In this document: one piece after another, positions 45,202 through 54,789 of the stretch
Numbering within the stretch: position 1 is the stretch's first letter
Layout of the letters: every line of letters starts with the position of its first letter
Assembly: GCF_024125425.1 (NCBI RefSeq)
Contig: NZ_JAMXWN010000005.1
Span: 1 to 64,000, forward strand
Direction: 5' to 3'
From: Sporolactobacillus kofuensis
GTDB taxonomy: Bacteria > Bacillota > Bacilli > Bacillales > Sporolactobacillaceae
DNA length: 64,000 bases
Translations under genes and position numbers: made by a program
The notes under the pieces: model-generated
Databases searched by the model: none
Told to the model about the DNA's origin: nothing
What the model saw: only the letters and a program-made list of their open reading frames with translations

Positions 45202-46584
45202 ATGATGTTCAAACCGCACGACTATCAGAAGTTTGCAATCGAAAAAGTGATTGATCGACCGGCTGTGGGGTTGTTTTTGGACATGGGACTTGGCAAAACG
45301 GCCATCACGTTAACCGCAATCAATGATCTGAAATATAACCGATTTGCAATCAACAAAGTACTGGTTGTGGCACCTAAGAAAGTGGCACAAGCAACCTGGC
45401 AGAAAGAAGCGCAGCAGTGGGACCATCTGAAATTGATTCGTTTTTCAACTTGCCTAGGATCGCAGACGAAACGAGTCAGAGCATTGAATACTCCTGCAGA
45501 TATTTATGTGATCAATCGAGAAAACATTCCATGGTTGGTTGAATATTACCGAAACAATTGGCCGTTTGACATGGTGGTTTTGGATGAATCATCAAGCTTT
45601 AAGAACCATCAGGCGAAACGGTTTAAGGCCATGAGAATGGTTCGGCCGCACATCAAACGGATTGTTGAATTGACGGGTACACCAGCGCCGAACGGATTGA
45701 TGGACCTGTGGGCACAGGTTTATCTCCTAGATCAAGGGGAGCGCTTAGGCAAACGCATCACAGGATTCCGTGAACGGTACTTTGAACCGGATCAACGAGG
45801 GCGTGACAAGGTTTACAGCTACAAGCCTAAAGATGGCGGAGATAATGCAGTGCAAAAGTTGATTGGCGATATCTGTGTGAGCATGAAAGCCGATGATTAT
45901 CTGCAACTTCCTGATCTGATTTCGGATCAGATTCCTGTGATCCTGGATCCAAAAGCAAAACGAGCGTATGAGAAGCTTGAGCAGGATATGATCTTGAAGA
46001 TAGACGAGTCAACGATCGATGCCGGGTCTGCAGCCGTACTTGGCAATAAGCTGCTACAGCTTTGCGATGGTGCTGTGTATGACGGTGAACGGAACATTGT
46101 TGAAATCCATAACTGTAAGATCGACGCATTTACAGAGTTGATCGAAGGGCTTGCTAGAAAACCTGCACTTGTATTTTATAACTATCAGCATGATAAGGCA
46201 CGTATCTTGAAAGCATTGAAGGATTCAATGCTTCGTGTACGTGAGTTGAAGACCGAACAAGATCAGCAGGATTGGAATGACCACAAGATTGATATCCTCT
46301 TGGCGCATCCTGCAAGCGCAGCATACGGATTGAACCTGCAATACGGCGGCAATCACGTGATTTGGTTTAGCTTGCCTTGGGGGTTGGAACTCTTCCAGCA
46401 GGCAAATAAGCGTCTGCATCGGCAAGGGCAGACCCAGAAGGTGATCATGCACATGCTGACGGTTTCGGGAGGAATGGATGAGGACGTGGTTGCACGGCTA
46501 ACGGATAAAGCAAGCACGCAGGATGAGCTGATCGAATCTTTGAAAGCGAGGATTAAGCGTGTGAAACAGGAGGTAACAGGATGA
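45202..46584 (+). CDS. SNF2-family DEAD/DEAH helicase (460 aa)
   Basis: Superfamily 2 ATPase. Walker A LDMGLGKTAIT, DEAH-type box VVLDESSSFKN, motif III LTGTPAPNGLMDLWAQ, and C-terminal motifs PASAAYGLNLQ and ANKRLHRQGQTQKV. Common in siphovirus early regions with VRR-NUC. Overlaps the next gene by four bases. Confidence 0.93.
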   Translation: MMFKPHDYQKFAIEKVIDRPAVGLFLDMGLGKTAITLTAINDLKYNRFAINKVLVVAPKKVAQATWQKEAQQWDHLKLIRFSTCLGSQTKRVRALNTPADIYVINRENIPWLVEYYRNNWPFDMVVLDESSSFKNHQAKRFKAMRMVRPHIKRIVELTGTPAPNGLMDLWAQVYLLDQGERLGKRITGFRERYFEPDQRGRDKVYSYKPKDGGDNAVQKLIGDICVSMKADDYLQLPDLISDQIPVILDPKAKRAYEKLEQDMILKIDESTIDAGSAAVLGNKLLQLCDGAVYDGERNIVEIHNCKIDAFTELIEGLARKPALVFYNYQHDKARILKALKDSMLRVRELKTEQDQQDWNDHKIDILLAHPASAAYGLNLQYGGNHVIWFSLPWGLELFQQANKRLHRQGQTQKVIMHMLTVSGGMDEDVVARLTDKASTQDELIESLKARIKRVKQEVTG

Positions 46585-46997
46585 CGGAAACGAAATTAAA
46601 ACCCGCAGTGTTTAAATATATTGAGTCAGAACTTTATGATTATCCGGAGACAAAGAAAGAAATAAAGCGACTTCGAGAACAAATTATATACGGTTCGTCA
46701 TCCGAAGATAATATCGGTGGTGGTCGACCAAGCGAACCAGGACGGCCAACAGAACGAATTGCGTCAAGGTTAGTCAATAATCGTAAACTTCGAAACATGG
46801 AAGAGGTCATTGACGCAATCGAATCAGCGTATCAGCAGATACCTAGCGAATATCAAAAAATAATTCGAATGAAATATTGGGATCGCCAGTCGATGCAGTG
46901 GAAAGAGGTTGCTGACAAGTGTTTTGTTCATCCAAATACGGTAACAAAATACAGACGTCGATTTGTTTATCTTGTTGCTGACAAGATAGGCGTGTGA
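46581..46997 (+). CDS. ArpU/RinA-type phage late transcription regulator (138 aa)
   Basis: Sigma-70 region 4-like HTH at the C-terminus (MQWKEVADKCFVHPNTVTKYRRRF) and N-terminal helices with YPETKKEIKRLREQI. Proteins of this kind sit at the end of the early module and turn on packaging and structural genes. A promoter and short terminator follow. Confidence 0.8.
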   Translation: MTETKLKPAVFKYIESELYDYPETKKEIKRLREQIIYGSSSEDNIGGGRPSEPGRPTERIASRLVNNRKLRNMEEVIDAIESAYQQIPSEYQKIIRMKYWDRQSMQWKEVADKCFVHPNTVTKYRRRFVYLVADKIGV

Positions 46998-47010
46998 TTA
47001 CCGTGTGATT

Positions 47011-47038
47011 TTGAACAGCAATTCCATGGTATTATGAT
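47011..47038 (+). promoter_or_regulatory. Candidate late-operon promoter
   Basis: TTGAAC (47011-47016), 16 bases, TATGAT (47033-47038), placed just before the packaging genes. Confidence 0.45.
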
Positions 47039-47065
47039 AGTGTGGTAATGATATAGATATTGCCT

Positions 47066-47090
47066 AAAGCGCCTGATGAGGGCGCTTTTA
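47066..47090 (+). terminator. Hairpin between the late regulator and HNH
   Basis: AAAGCGCC (47066-47073) pairs with GGCGCTTT (47081-47088), with a T tract. It would end early transcripts. Confidence 0.65.
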
Positions 47091-47103
47091 TTAAGTCTTG
47101 GTG

Positions 47104-47577
47104 ATGAATATGGTTCTCATGAAGTTCTGCGCACACTGTCATAAGTTAATACCTGCCGGTCAACGATACTGCACTGATTGTCAAGCAATCATGGATCAGC
47201 GACGTGAACAGTCAGATAAGTATCGGCATCGAAGGTACAACAGACAGCGTACTGATAAGCGTGAGCAACAGTTCTATAAGTCAAGACAATGGGAACAGTT
47301 GAGACAATACTTGGCTGGTTACTATCATGGCTTATGTGTGTACTCATATCTGGTTGAGCATAAGATCGTACCGTACTACACGATGCACCACATCATACCG
47401 GTTAAGGATGATTGGTCAAAACGATTCAATAGCAACTGCATCATACCTTTGTGTGAGTCAGTACATCAACGAGTCGAGAAAGCATACCGTGAAGGACGGA
47501 AGAAAGAGACGCAAGAACAGCTGTTTGAACTGTTGAAGCGATGGCGAGATGGGGCAGGGGGTACTGAAAAAGTATGA
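47104..47577 (+). CDS. HNH endonuclease (157 aa)
   Basis: Works with terminase in cos-type packaging. An N-terminal zinc ribbon CAHCHKLIPAGQRYCTDC and the HNH core MHHIIPVKDDWSKRFNSNCIIPLCESVHQRV. Several in-frame starts are possible (47098 TTG, 47104, 47110 and 47119 ATG), and no strong ribosome site decides between them. Confidence 0.88.
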   Translation: MNMVLMKFCAHCHKLIPAGQRYCTDCQAIMDQRREQSDKYRHRRYNRQRTDKREQQFYKSRQWEQLRQYLAGYYHGLCVYSYLVEHKIVPYYTMHHIIPVKDDWSKRFNSNCIIPLCESVHQRVEKAYREGRKKETQEQLFELLKRWRDGAGGTEKV

Positions 47578-47655
47578 CGCGATCCCACAGGGAACGCGGC
47601 TCCCAGGATTCTCTCGCAAAAACTCCCTTTTTGAAATTTTGAGATTAGGAGGTGA
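47578..47655. other. Candidate cos region
   Basis: The gap between HNH and TerS contains GGGA-acgcggc-TCCC and other GC-rich symmetry, in the usual place of cos in HK97-like phages. The exact nick sites cannot be read. Confidence 0.3.
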
Positions 47656-47660
47656 TCCGG

Positions 47661-48113
47661 ATGCCAGGACGCCAAAAACAACCAACAGATTTGCTCTTGG
47701 TCAAAGGCAAAAAGCATTTGACGAAGGCTGAGATTGAAAAACGAAAATCAGAAGAAGTTAAGGCGCCATCGGATAAGATCCGGGCGCCTTCTTACTTGAC
47801 CAATGACTTAAAAAAAGAATTTCGTAAGCTTGCAAAAGAGCTTGTTGAAATAAATATAATGAGTAACTTGGATGTTGATGCACTGGCACGCTTTGTTATG
47901 TCTCGCAAATTGTACAACGACCTCATGACTAAGCTTTTGAATAAGCCTGACTTGATGCTTGATAAAGATTTTGCGTCTGCACAGGATAAGCTGTTTAAAC
48001 AATGTCGTGCTTCCGCTACCGATCTTGGCTTAACCATCACATCGCGCTGCAAACTCGTTGTACCGAAAAAAGAGGAAGACAAACCTAAAAGCAAATGGGA
48101 TAAATTTGCATGA
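47661..48113 (+). CDS. terS: Terminase small subunit, P27 family (150 aa)
   Basis: Recognises phage DNA for packaging. N-terminal MPGRQKQPTDLLLVKGKKHLTK basic segment and helical region APSYLTNDLKKEFRKLAKEL, typical of P27 proteins. ATG 47661 follows a perfect GGAGGTGATCC. Overlaps TerL by four bases. Confidence 0.9.
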   Translation: MPGRQKQPTDLLLVKGKKHLTKAEIEKRKSEEVKAPSDKIRAPSYLTNDLKKEFRKLAKELVEINIMSNLDVDALARFVMSRKLYNDLMTKLLNKPDLMLDKDFASAQDKLFKQCRASATDLGLTITSRCKLVVPKKEEDKPKSKWDKFA

Positions 48114-49843
48114 TCGATCGAGTTACCCAGTATGCACAAGACGTGGTGGATGGTAAATATACAAAAGGCAGGCTTGAAATTCTTGCATGCAAGCGGCATT
48201 TGAATGATTTAAAACGACAAGATACAGACGAATTTCCGTATCACTGGGACGCGGACCAAGCGAGCCGAATGATTGATTTTTCTGAGACACTGACGCTTGC
48301 CGAAGGTGAAGAACCGCAACCGATGAAGCTTTATGCCTTTCAGGATTTTGTATTTGGTTCCTGGAACGGCTGGCTGAGGTCAGGAACGCCATACCGGCGT
48401 TTTCGAACAAGTTATATGCAGGTGGCAAGGCAAAATGGTAAATCAGTTGGTAATGCGGTTCCGTCAATGTACTATGGAAATTTTGCTGGCTATCAGTATC
48501 CACAGATTTACGTGGTAGCAACCAAGGAGCAGCAAGCAAAGATTGTTTTAAAAGAGTGCTATAAATTTATCAATGCTGATCGTGATTTGTCCGGGACGAA
48601 AACGAAGCCCGGACTGTTTACGATAAAAGATTACAAGTCGGAAATAGAATGCAATCTAACGAACGGAAACATCAAGGCACTCGGTCGTGATACCGAAAGC
48701 ATTGACGGTTTCCGTCCATTTTTTGGTTCTGTTGATGAGTACCATAAACACAAGACGAACCAAATGTATAAGCTGCTTTCTGACGGTACGAAAAAGCTGA
48801 AGCAATCGCTGATTTCGGTCATTACAACAGCCGGATTTGACATCAATTCACCCTGCAAAGAACTTTACGACTACTGTGTGAAGGTGCTTGAAGGGCGGAT
48901 CCCAGACGAAACGCAATTTGTTTTTATCGCTCAGTTGGATCCGGATGACGATATCTGGGATGAAAAGAACTGGCCTAAAGCTAACCCACTTTGGACAGAC
49001 GAAACACTGGAAAACTTACGGAATGATGCAGTCAAAGCAAAGGAAATGCAAGGCACAGAACTTCGTAATTTTTTGACGAAGGACCTCAACATGTGGGTTC
49101 AAATGGCGGATGAAGACTACATCAATGCTGAAAATTGGAAAGCGTGTGCATCAGATCTGACGCTAGAGGATTTTCGTGGCCAAGAATGCGTCGTTGGTTT
49201 GGACTTATCGAGTGGTGGCGACTTAACATCACTTGCACTTGAATTTCAGATACCTGGCGGATATATGCCGAAAGTATTTTTACATCAGCATTCATTTATC
49301 CCTAAAATGCGTTTGAATGAGCATATTTTGACTGATAAAGCACCGTATGATATTTGGCATAGGCAAGGATTAATTACAGCCACTGAGACGCTTGCGGGCG
49401 TTAAAACGGATTACAAGTATATTATCCAATATCTTAAAGAACTGCGAGATCAATACAACTTAAAATTTAAAGCAATCGCCTACGACCCACACAATGCAGA
49501 TACATTCTTGGCTGACCTCGAAGAGTTTGGATGTGATTGCATCGAAATTGTACAGAGCGCTAAAAGCTTGAACACTCCAACGGAAGATTTCAAGCTATCA
49601 GTTGATGCAAAAAGCGTGCTCTACAACAAAGATGATGGGCTTTTGACATGGTGTGCGTTAAACGCAAAGCTAACATACAACAGCTTCAAAGAAATGAAGA
49701 TCGATAAAGAGCACCGGACGGAGCGTATTGACCCAATCGATGCTGCTATTGATGCACATAAAATTGTGTTAATGAACAGGGAAAATGAAATTGATATCAA
49801 TGAATCTGCAGACGACTATCTGAAGATGATGGGATGGGATTAG
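48110..49843 (+). CDS. terL: Terminase large subunit (577 aa)
   Basis: ATP-driven packaging motor with nuclease. ATPase domain starts FRTSYMQVARQNGKSVGNAV (Walker A-like RQNGKS), with FGSVDEYHKH as Walker B, then the RNase H-like nuclease domain starting VVGLDLSSGGDLTSLAL and later FKAIAYDPHNADTFL and ERIDPIDAAIDAHK. Full length. Confidence 0.96.
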   Translation: MIDRVTQYAQDVVDGKYTKGRLEILACKRHLNDLKRQDTDEFPYHWDADQASRMIDFSETLTLAEGEEPQPMKLYAFQDFVFGSWNGWLRSGTPYRRFRTSYMQVARQNGKSVGNAVPSMYYGNFAGYQYPQIYVVATKEQQAKIVLKECYKFINADRDLSGTKTKPGLFTIKDYKSEIECNLTNGNIKALGRDTESIDGFRPFFGSVDEYHKHKTNQMYKLLSDGTKKLKQSLISVITTAGFDINSPCKELYDYCVKVLEGRIPDETQFVFIAQLDPDDDIWDEKNWPKANPLWTDETLENLRNDAVKAKEMQGTELRNFLTKDLNMWVQMADEDYINAENWKACASDLTLEDFRGQECVVGLDLSSGGDLTSLALEFQIPGGYMPKVFLHQHSFIPKMRLNEHILTDKAPYDIWHRQGLITATETLAGVKTDYKYIIQYLKELRDQYNLKFKAIAYDPHNADTFLADLEEFGCDCIEIVQSAKSLNTPTEDFKLSVDAKSVLYNKDDGLLTWCALNAKLTYNSFKEMKIDKEHRTERIDPIDAAIDAHKIVLMNRENEIDINESADDYLKMMGWD

Positions 49844-49884
49844 ATGGTTAGCCATAAATTATGCCCGGTGGAGGTGATCCAGAT

Positions 49885-51309
49885 TTGAATATATTTCAAC
49901 GATTTTTTAGCAGCGTACGATCACGGGTACGGCGTACCATTGTCAATCTCATCTCACCTACTGGAACGGTTGGACTACAAGACGAAGAATTGCTTGAATG
50001 GCTAGGCATCTCACAAACATCAAAAAGTGTTTTGGGCGAAACAACTTATTTCACCTGTTTGAAAATGTTGTCTGAAACACTCGGGAAAATGCCGTTAAAG
50101 TATTACCAGGACACCGAAAATGGCATTGAAAAAGCGGCATCAAACCGAGTTCATCAGCTTCTAAGTCGCCGACCTAATCCATACATGACACCATCAACGT
50201 TTTGGGCAGCGGTTGAGCAAAACCGAAACCATTTTGGCAATGCTTACGTGTGGATCAGGAGAAAATTGACGCTTTATCAGTTCGGCGGCAATTACGAAGT
50301 GCAAGATTTTTGGATTATGCCTAGTGATTCGGTGACCATTTATTACGATGATGCAGGATTATTTGGCGAACCTGATGCACTTTGGTATCAATATTCGGAC
50401 AAGTATACTGGAAAACGATACTTTTTCCGTAGCCGTGATGTGTTGCATTTTAAAACATCATACAGTTTTGACGGTGTTTCCGGTGCGGCTGTTAAAGATA
50501 TTTTGAAAGCTACGGTAGAGGGCGGACTTGAGAGTCAAAACTTTATGAACAACCTTTATAAGAGTGGTCTTACAGCAAAAGCAGTACTTGAATATACCGG
50601 TGACCTTGACAAGAGTAAGCAGGCAAAGCTTAAAGCTGGCATGGAAGAATTTGCAAACGGATCTGCTAACGCTGGCAAGATTATACCGGTACCACTCGGA
50701 ATGAAATTGACGCCACTCAATATTAAACTCACGGATAGCCAATTCTTTGAATTGAAAAAATTTGGAGCACTGCAAATTGCGGCGGCGTTCGGCATTAAGC
50801 CAAATCAGATCAATGACTATGAAAAGTCGTCTTACTCAAACTCGGAAATGCAGCAGCTTAGTTTTTATGTAGATACCGAACTGTACATCCTGAAACAGTA
50901 CGAAGAAGAATTAAATTTTAAACTCTTAACCGATCAAGAAATGACGGCCGGCTATTTCTTAAAGTTTAACGAGAAAGTCATCCTTCGTACAGATAGCAAG
51001 TCGCAAATGGAATCCTTAACAAAGGCTGTTGACTCAGGGATTTACAGCAGAAATGAAGCGCGTGAGTTGCTGAATCTGCCACGTAAAGATGGCGGGGATG
51101 TCTTGGCCGCAAATGGAAACTTAATCCCTGTAGTAATGGCAGGGGAACAGTATAAAAAGGCTGACAACGAGGATAAAGCAGTGCTGACTGTTAATGAACG
51201 ACGTGCTGCCATTGGATTGCCACCGATTGAAGGCGGAGACGCTATTTACATGCCGGCTAGTGAAATTCCAAGTATTGATGTGAATGATTCGGGCGGTGAT
51301 GGCATGTGA
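49885..51309 (+). CDS. Portal protein, HK97 family (474 aa)
   Basis: Dodecameric entry vertex of the capsid. Family blocks YFTCLKMLSETLGKMPLKYY, HQLLSRRPNPYMTPSTFWAA and QIAAAFGIKPNQINDYEKSSYSNSEMQQLSF are present. TTG 49885 lies eight bases after GGAGGTGATCC; the ATG at 49861 precedes that ribosome site. Overlaps the next gene by four bases. Confidence 0.95.
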   Translation: MNIFQRFFSSVRSRVRRTIVNLISPTGTVGLQDEELLEWLGISQTSKSVLGETTYFTCLKMLSETLGKMPLKYYQDTENGIEKAASNRVHQLLSRRPNPYMTPSTFWAAVEQNRNHFGNAYVWIRRKLTLYQFGGNYEVQDFWIMPSDSVTIYYDDAGLFGEPDALWYQYSDKYTGKRYFFRSRDVLHFKTSYSFDGVSGAAVKDILKATVEGGLESQNFMNNLYKSGLTAKAVLEYTGDLDKSKQAKLKAGMEEFANGSANAGKIIPVPLGMKLTPLNIKLTDSQFFELKKFGALQIAAAFGIKPNQINDYEKSSYSNSEMQQLSFYVDTELYILKQYEEELNFKLLTDQEMTAGYFLKFNEKVILRTDSKSQMESLTKAVDSGIYSRNEARELLNLPRKDGGDVLAANGNLIPVVMAGEQYKKADNEDKAVLTVNERRAAIGLPPIEGGDAIYMPASEIPSIDVNDSGGDGM

Positions 51310-52061
51310 AACCCTTATTTGGCAGTATTAGTCAGACGATTGGAAAGACAATCGCTCGTAACTCACCAAAGTATAGCAAAATTGTTGAGCCATTCGGAGA
51401 TAAAGGCACGTTTGCATTATTCGTGGAGAAAAAGCCAGCAAATTCACATGTTGTTAACGTGGTTGATCCGGTCCTTTTCAATGCTTTTTTGTTCGCACAA
51501 AGCTATTCTGGTAGTGACTTTTCAGCACTTAAAAAAATGGATTGGGTCGGATCGCAAGAAGCTTTTGACGCTGCTATGAGCATTTCGGACACAGAAACAG
51601 GTGTTCAAGGCTTTTACCGGTTCATTTATCTGAAAAAATTTGGCATGAAGATGCTTGGAGCAGACCAACCAACTTTCGACATTTTTAGTACTGGTGTGGA
51701 TGTTAAAAATTCACTGTTTTCTTTGCCCATGATGAAGGCATTACTTAAAAAGGTGACCTTTACTAACGATGATCCGCTGAGCATGATTCCGTCAGATGGC
51801 TTTATGATCCTTGTTCCACCACCTGATCAGATTGATACAGTCAAATCACGATTAAAGGGCCTATCCGGCTCTTTTTTCTTTGCAGGAAAAGCTGCTGATG
51901 GTGATGCAGTTATTTCTGATGCTGAAGCACTTCCGGACTTGAATGTACATGCTCAGAAAGTGGCATCGATCATGATGAACACGTATTCATTTATCACGAA
52001 TTATGACTCACGGCTAGAACCTATTGATCCGGAAGTGCTTAAGTCTGGGATGAACATGTGA
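51306..52061 (+). CDS. Putative degenerate D12-class methyltransferase-like protein (251 aa)
   Basis: Between portal and protease. The segment IVEPFGDKGTFALFVEKKP...VNVVDPVLFNAF recalls the FxGxG-type opening and following Asp of Dam-like (D12) adenine methyltransferases, but the glycine loop is altered and no DPPY motif is seen (VPPPD is the nearest). It is probably an inactive structural derivative, or simply unrelated. GTG start overlapping the portal gene. Confidence 0.45.
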   Translation: MKPLFGSISQTIGKTIARNSPKYSKIVEPFGDKGTFALFVEKKPANSHVVNVVDPVLFNAFLFAQSYSGSDFSALKKMDWVGSQEAFDAAMSISDTETGVQGFYRFIYLKKFGMKMLGADQPTFDIFSTGVDVKNSLFSLPMMKALLKKVTFTNDDPLSMIPSDGFMILVPPPDQIDTVKSRLKGLSGSFFFAGKAADGDAVISDAEALPDLNVHAQKVASIMMNTYSFITNYDSRLEPIDPEVLKSGMNM

Positions 52062-52076
52062 GGGAGGTGATTACGG

Positions 52077-53288
52077 ATGAAAATAAACGTTATCTGGGGT
52101 GCTCCGGAAAGTGGAAAAACGACTTACGTCAATGAGCATAAAGCGGAAAATAATTTAATATTCGATTTTGATTTGCTCATGCGTGACTTATCCGGACTTT
52201 CGCTTTATGAACGTAACGAGTACATCATCTCGTATATTACCGACTTTCGTCAAACCATCGTCAATCGCATGGATCGAGAACGCAACATTGACAGTGCTTG
52301 GATGATTATCTCTTATCCAGCTGATCCGCTCAAAATGCAGCTTGAAGATTTAGGCGCAGAATTTATTCTGATGAAAGCGACTAGGCAAGAGTGCTTGGAT
52401 CGCCTCGCACTCGATGAAGCTCGCAAGGACAAAAGTGAATGGGCACAGGTTATCAATGACTGGTTTGATCGTTATGAAGATGAGTACGGTAACGATCAAA
52501 ATAGTGAAAATTTCACCGAAAGGAGGGTTGTAAATATGTCAAAACGATTTTGGAACTTCGTTAAGAACGAAGATACAGGTAGCGCAGAGTTACGCATTGA
52601 TGGCGACATTATTTCAGACGATGATGCTTGGTTGTATGAATGGTTTGACATTAAGGCTACAGCGCCAAATGCGTTTCGAGAAGCATTGAAAGACTATGAT
52701 GGACAACCGATTGATGTCTGGATTGATAGTTACGGTGGCGATGTCTTTGCAGCAGCTGGAATCTACAATGCGCTTAAGGCTCATAACGGAAAAGTAACAA
52801 CGAAAATCGATGGAAAAGCGATGTCTGCTGCATCTGTCATTGCAATGGCTGGAGACGAGGTGCTTATGTCGCCACTTGCAGTGATGATGATCCATAATCC
52901 ACTTAGCGCCGCTCAAGGGTACGCGAGCGACCTGAGAAAACAGGCGGAGGTGCTTGACACTGTTAAAGAGACGATTATTAATGCCTATCAAGCCAAGACA
53001 CATAAATCTCGTTCGAAGTTATCCGCCTTAATGGATGACGAAACGTACATGGATAGCAAGTTGGCTATTAAAAATGGTTTTGCTGATGGCGAACTTAATC
53101 AGGACAAGCAGCCTGCAGCTGTCAATATGGCTTTTAATCGTTACGCAATTGTTAACAGTGCTAAGTTATCGATGCGCCGGCTGGTTGATTTTGAAAAAAT
53201 GCGCGATGTGCAAAATGCAGCCGATCATCAGCAGCAAGACCGCGAGCAGGAAAAACAAGCTTTGCTCGATGAATTAGACCTAATTTAA
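52077..53288 (+). CDS. P-loop NTPase fused to ClpP-like prohead protease (403 aa)
   Basis: Residues 1-153 form a kinase-like P-loop NTPase (VIWGAPESGKTTYVN; LIFDFDLLMRD; KATRQECLDRL). Residues 154-403 form a ClpP-type (S14) prohead protease with Ser in GKAMSAASVIAMAGD and His in MMIHNPLS. ATG 52536, in the same frame, has AAAGGAGGG upstream and would make the protease alone (250 aa). In many phages these are two genes; here no stop separates them. Confidence 0.9.
   Translation: MKINVIWGAPESGKTTYVNEHKAENNLIFDFDLLMRDLSGLSLYERNEYIISYITDFRQTIVNRMDRERNIDSAWMIISYPADPLKMQLEDLGAEFILMKATRQECLDRLALDEARKDKSEWAQVINDWFDRYEDEYGNDQNSENFTERRVVNMSKRFWNFVKNEDTGSAELRIDGDIISDDDAWLYEWFDIKATAPNAFREALKDYDGQPIDVWIDSYGGDVFAAAGIYNALKAHNGKVTTKIDGKAMSAASVIAMAGDEVLMSPLAVMMIHNPLSAAQGYASDLRKQAEVLDTVKETIINAYQAKTHKSRSKLSALMDDETYMDSKLAIKNGFADGELNQDKQPAAVNMAFNRYAIVNSAKLSMRRLVDFEKMRDVQNAADHQQQDREQEKQALLDELDLI
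52526..52538 (+). promoter_or_regulatory. Internal ribosome site for the free protease
   Basis: AAAGGAGGG (52519-52527 region) before ATG 52536, inside the longer frame. It is one of the strongest ribosome sites in the late operon. Confidence 0.7.
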
Positions 53289-53301
53289 GGAGATGGACAA
53301 T

Positions 53302-54489
53302 TTGAACAAGAAATTGCTTGAAATGCTGAATGCAATTAATGCAAAAAAACAAGAAGTGAAAGATTTAATTGCTGCGGATAAACTCGATGAAGCAAAGGCA
53401 GCAAAAAATGAACTGGTTAACCTGCAGAACAAGTTTGATTTGGCCAAAGATCTTTATGATGAAGAAGAAAAGACCGCTACTAATAATGCGCAGCCGGCTA
53501 CACCAGTTGTTGAAGACAAAGCGAAACAGCATGAAGCGTTCGTTAATATCATCAAAGCTGGTCTTTCTAAACAAGCAGTAAACGAAGAAGATTTGAAAAT
53601 CTACAACGCAATGACTGAAGCTGATCCTGTCGCAGGGATATCTGAAGGTGGAGTTACAGTACCTCAAGATATTCGTACACAGATTATGGAGATGAGACGA
53701 AATCTTGATGCCCTTGAACCGCTTGTACATGTGGAACCAGTAACAACGCTAACCGGTTCGCGCGTGATCGAAGTTACTGCCGATCAAGTACCGTTTGACA
53801 ATGTCGATGAAGCAGCTCAATTTCCAGATGTTGCAACACCAGAGTTTACAACCATTGAATATAAAGTAGCAAAAAAAGGCGGAATCTTGAAATCATCTCG
53901 TGAATTATTACAAGATACTGCAGAAAATATTCTCGCGTATCTAGGAAACTGGATTCAGAAAAAAGCTCGTGTTACACGAAACTTTATGATTCTGTCCCAA
54001 TTAAACACAATCACTGCTGGAAAAGAAGTCACAATTGCTGATTTTGATGACTTCAAAGATGTATTCAACGTCATCCTCGACCCAGCGATTGCTATCTCGT
54101 CTGTTGTTTTGACAAACCAGGACGGTTTCAACTGGATGGACAAGCAGAAAGACAGTGAAGGTAATTACATTCTGCAGAAAGATCCGACACAAGCGACACG
54201 CAAGCTGCTTTTCGGTATATATCCAGTACATGTTGTATCTAACAAAGTGCTTCCTTCTGTCGCTGTTGGTGATCCGGTTACTAGCCATACTGTACCGGTC
54301 TACATGGGCGATTTTAAAGAAGCGATCACGATTTTTGACCGCGAAACCTTGTCAATCGAAATTTCAACAGAAGCTGGAGACCTGTGGGGTAAAGACCAGA
54401 CAGGCATTAAGGTCCGTGAACGTCTTGATATTAAAACTGTTGACGGTGAAGCAGCTGTTAAAGGTCAGATCAGCATTCCAGTAGCATAA
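53302..54489 (+). CDS. Major capsid protein, HK97 fold (395 aa)
   Basis: N-terminal delta/scaffold coiled coil (residues about 1-75, LEMLNAINAKKQEVKDLI), likely removed by the protease, then the HK97 core with GGVTVPQDIRTQIMEMRRNLDAL and ILKSSRELLQDTAENILAYLG. TTG 53302 stands nine bases after GGAG; the ATG at 53293 abuts it, so TTG is preferred. Confidence 0.93.
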   Translation: MNKKLLEMLNAINAKKQEVKDLIAADKLDEAKAAKNELVNLQNKFDLAKDLYDEEEKTATNNAQPATPVVEDKAKQHEAFVNIIKAGLSKQAVNEEDLKIYNAMTEADPVAGISEGGVTVPQDIRTQIMEMRRNLDALEPLVHVEPVTTLTGSRVIEVTADQVPFDNVDEAAQFPDVATPEFTTIEYKVAKKGGILKSSRELLQDTAENILAYLGNWIQKKARVTRNFMILSQLNTITAGKEVTIADFDDFKDVFNVILDPAIAISSVVLTNQDGFNWMDKQKDSEGNYILQKDPTQATRKLLFGIYPVHVVSNKVLPSVAVGDPVTSHTVPVYMGDFKEAITIFDRETLSIEISTEAGDLWGKDQTGIKVRERLDIKTVDGEAAVKGQISIPVA

Positions 54490-54503
54490 GGAGTTGACGC
54501 CTT

Positions 54504-54785
54504 ATGGCAATCTTAACACCTGATGAAGCGCGGGAATATCTTCGGGCAACGCCTGATGAACTCGGTGATAATGAAGCAAACAGCTATATATCGGCAGCTG
54601 AAACCTATCTGATTGGTGCTGGTTGTACGCTTAATCCTGACGATGAACTCGCAAAGATTGCCGCAAAAATGCTGATTGTTGATCATTATGAAAATCGAGA
54701 TCCAGAGAGCAGATCTACTGGAAAACTTGATGCTGGTTTGAAAGGTATTATCACGCAGCTACAGCTGACTGATCCGGTGGTGTAA
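54504..54785 (+). CDS. Head-tail connector protein, gp6-like (93 aa)
   Basis: Short helical connector: LTPDEAREYLRATPDELGDNEANSYISAAETYLIGAGC. Placed directly after the capsid, as in HK97-like phages. Confidence 0.88.
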   Translation: MAILTPDEAREYLRATPDELGDNEANSYISAAETYLIGAGCTLNPDDELAKIAAKMLIVDHYENRDPESRSTGKLDAGLKGIITQLQLTDPVV

Positions 54786-54789
54786 GCCG

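Noticed and set aside
47549-47731. Open frame spanning the HNH-TerS gap
   Set aside because: It overlaps both real genes out of frame and crosses the TerS ribosome site.
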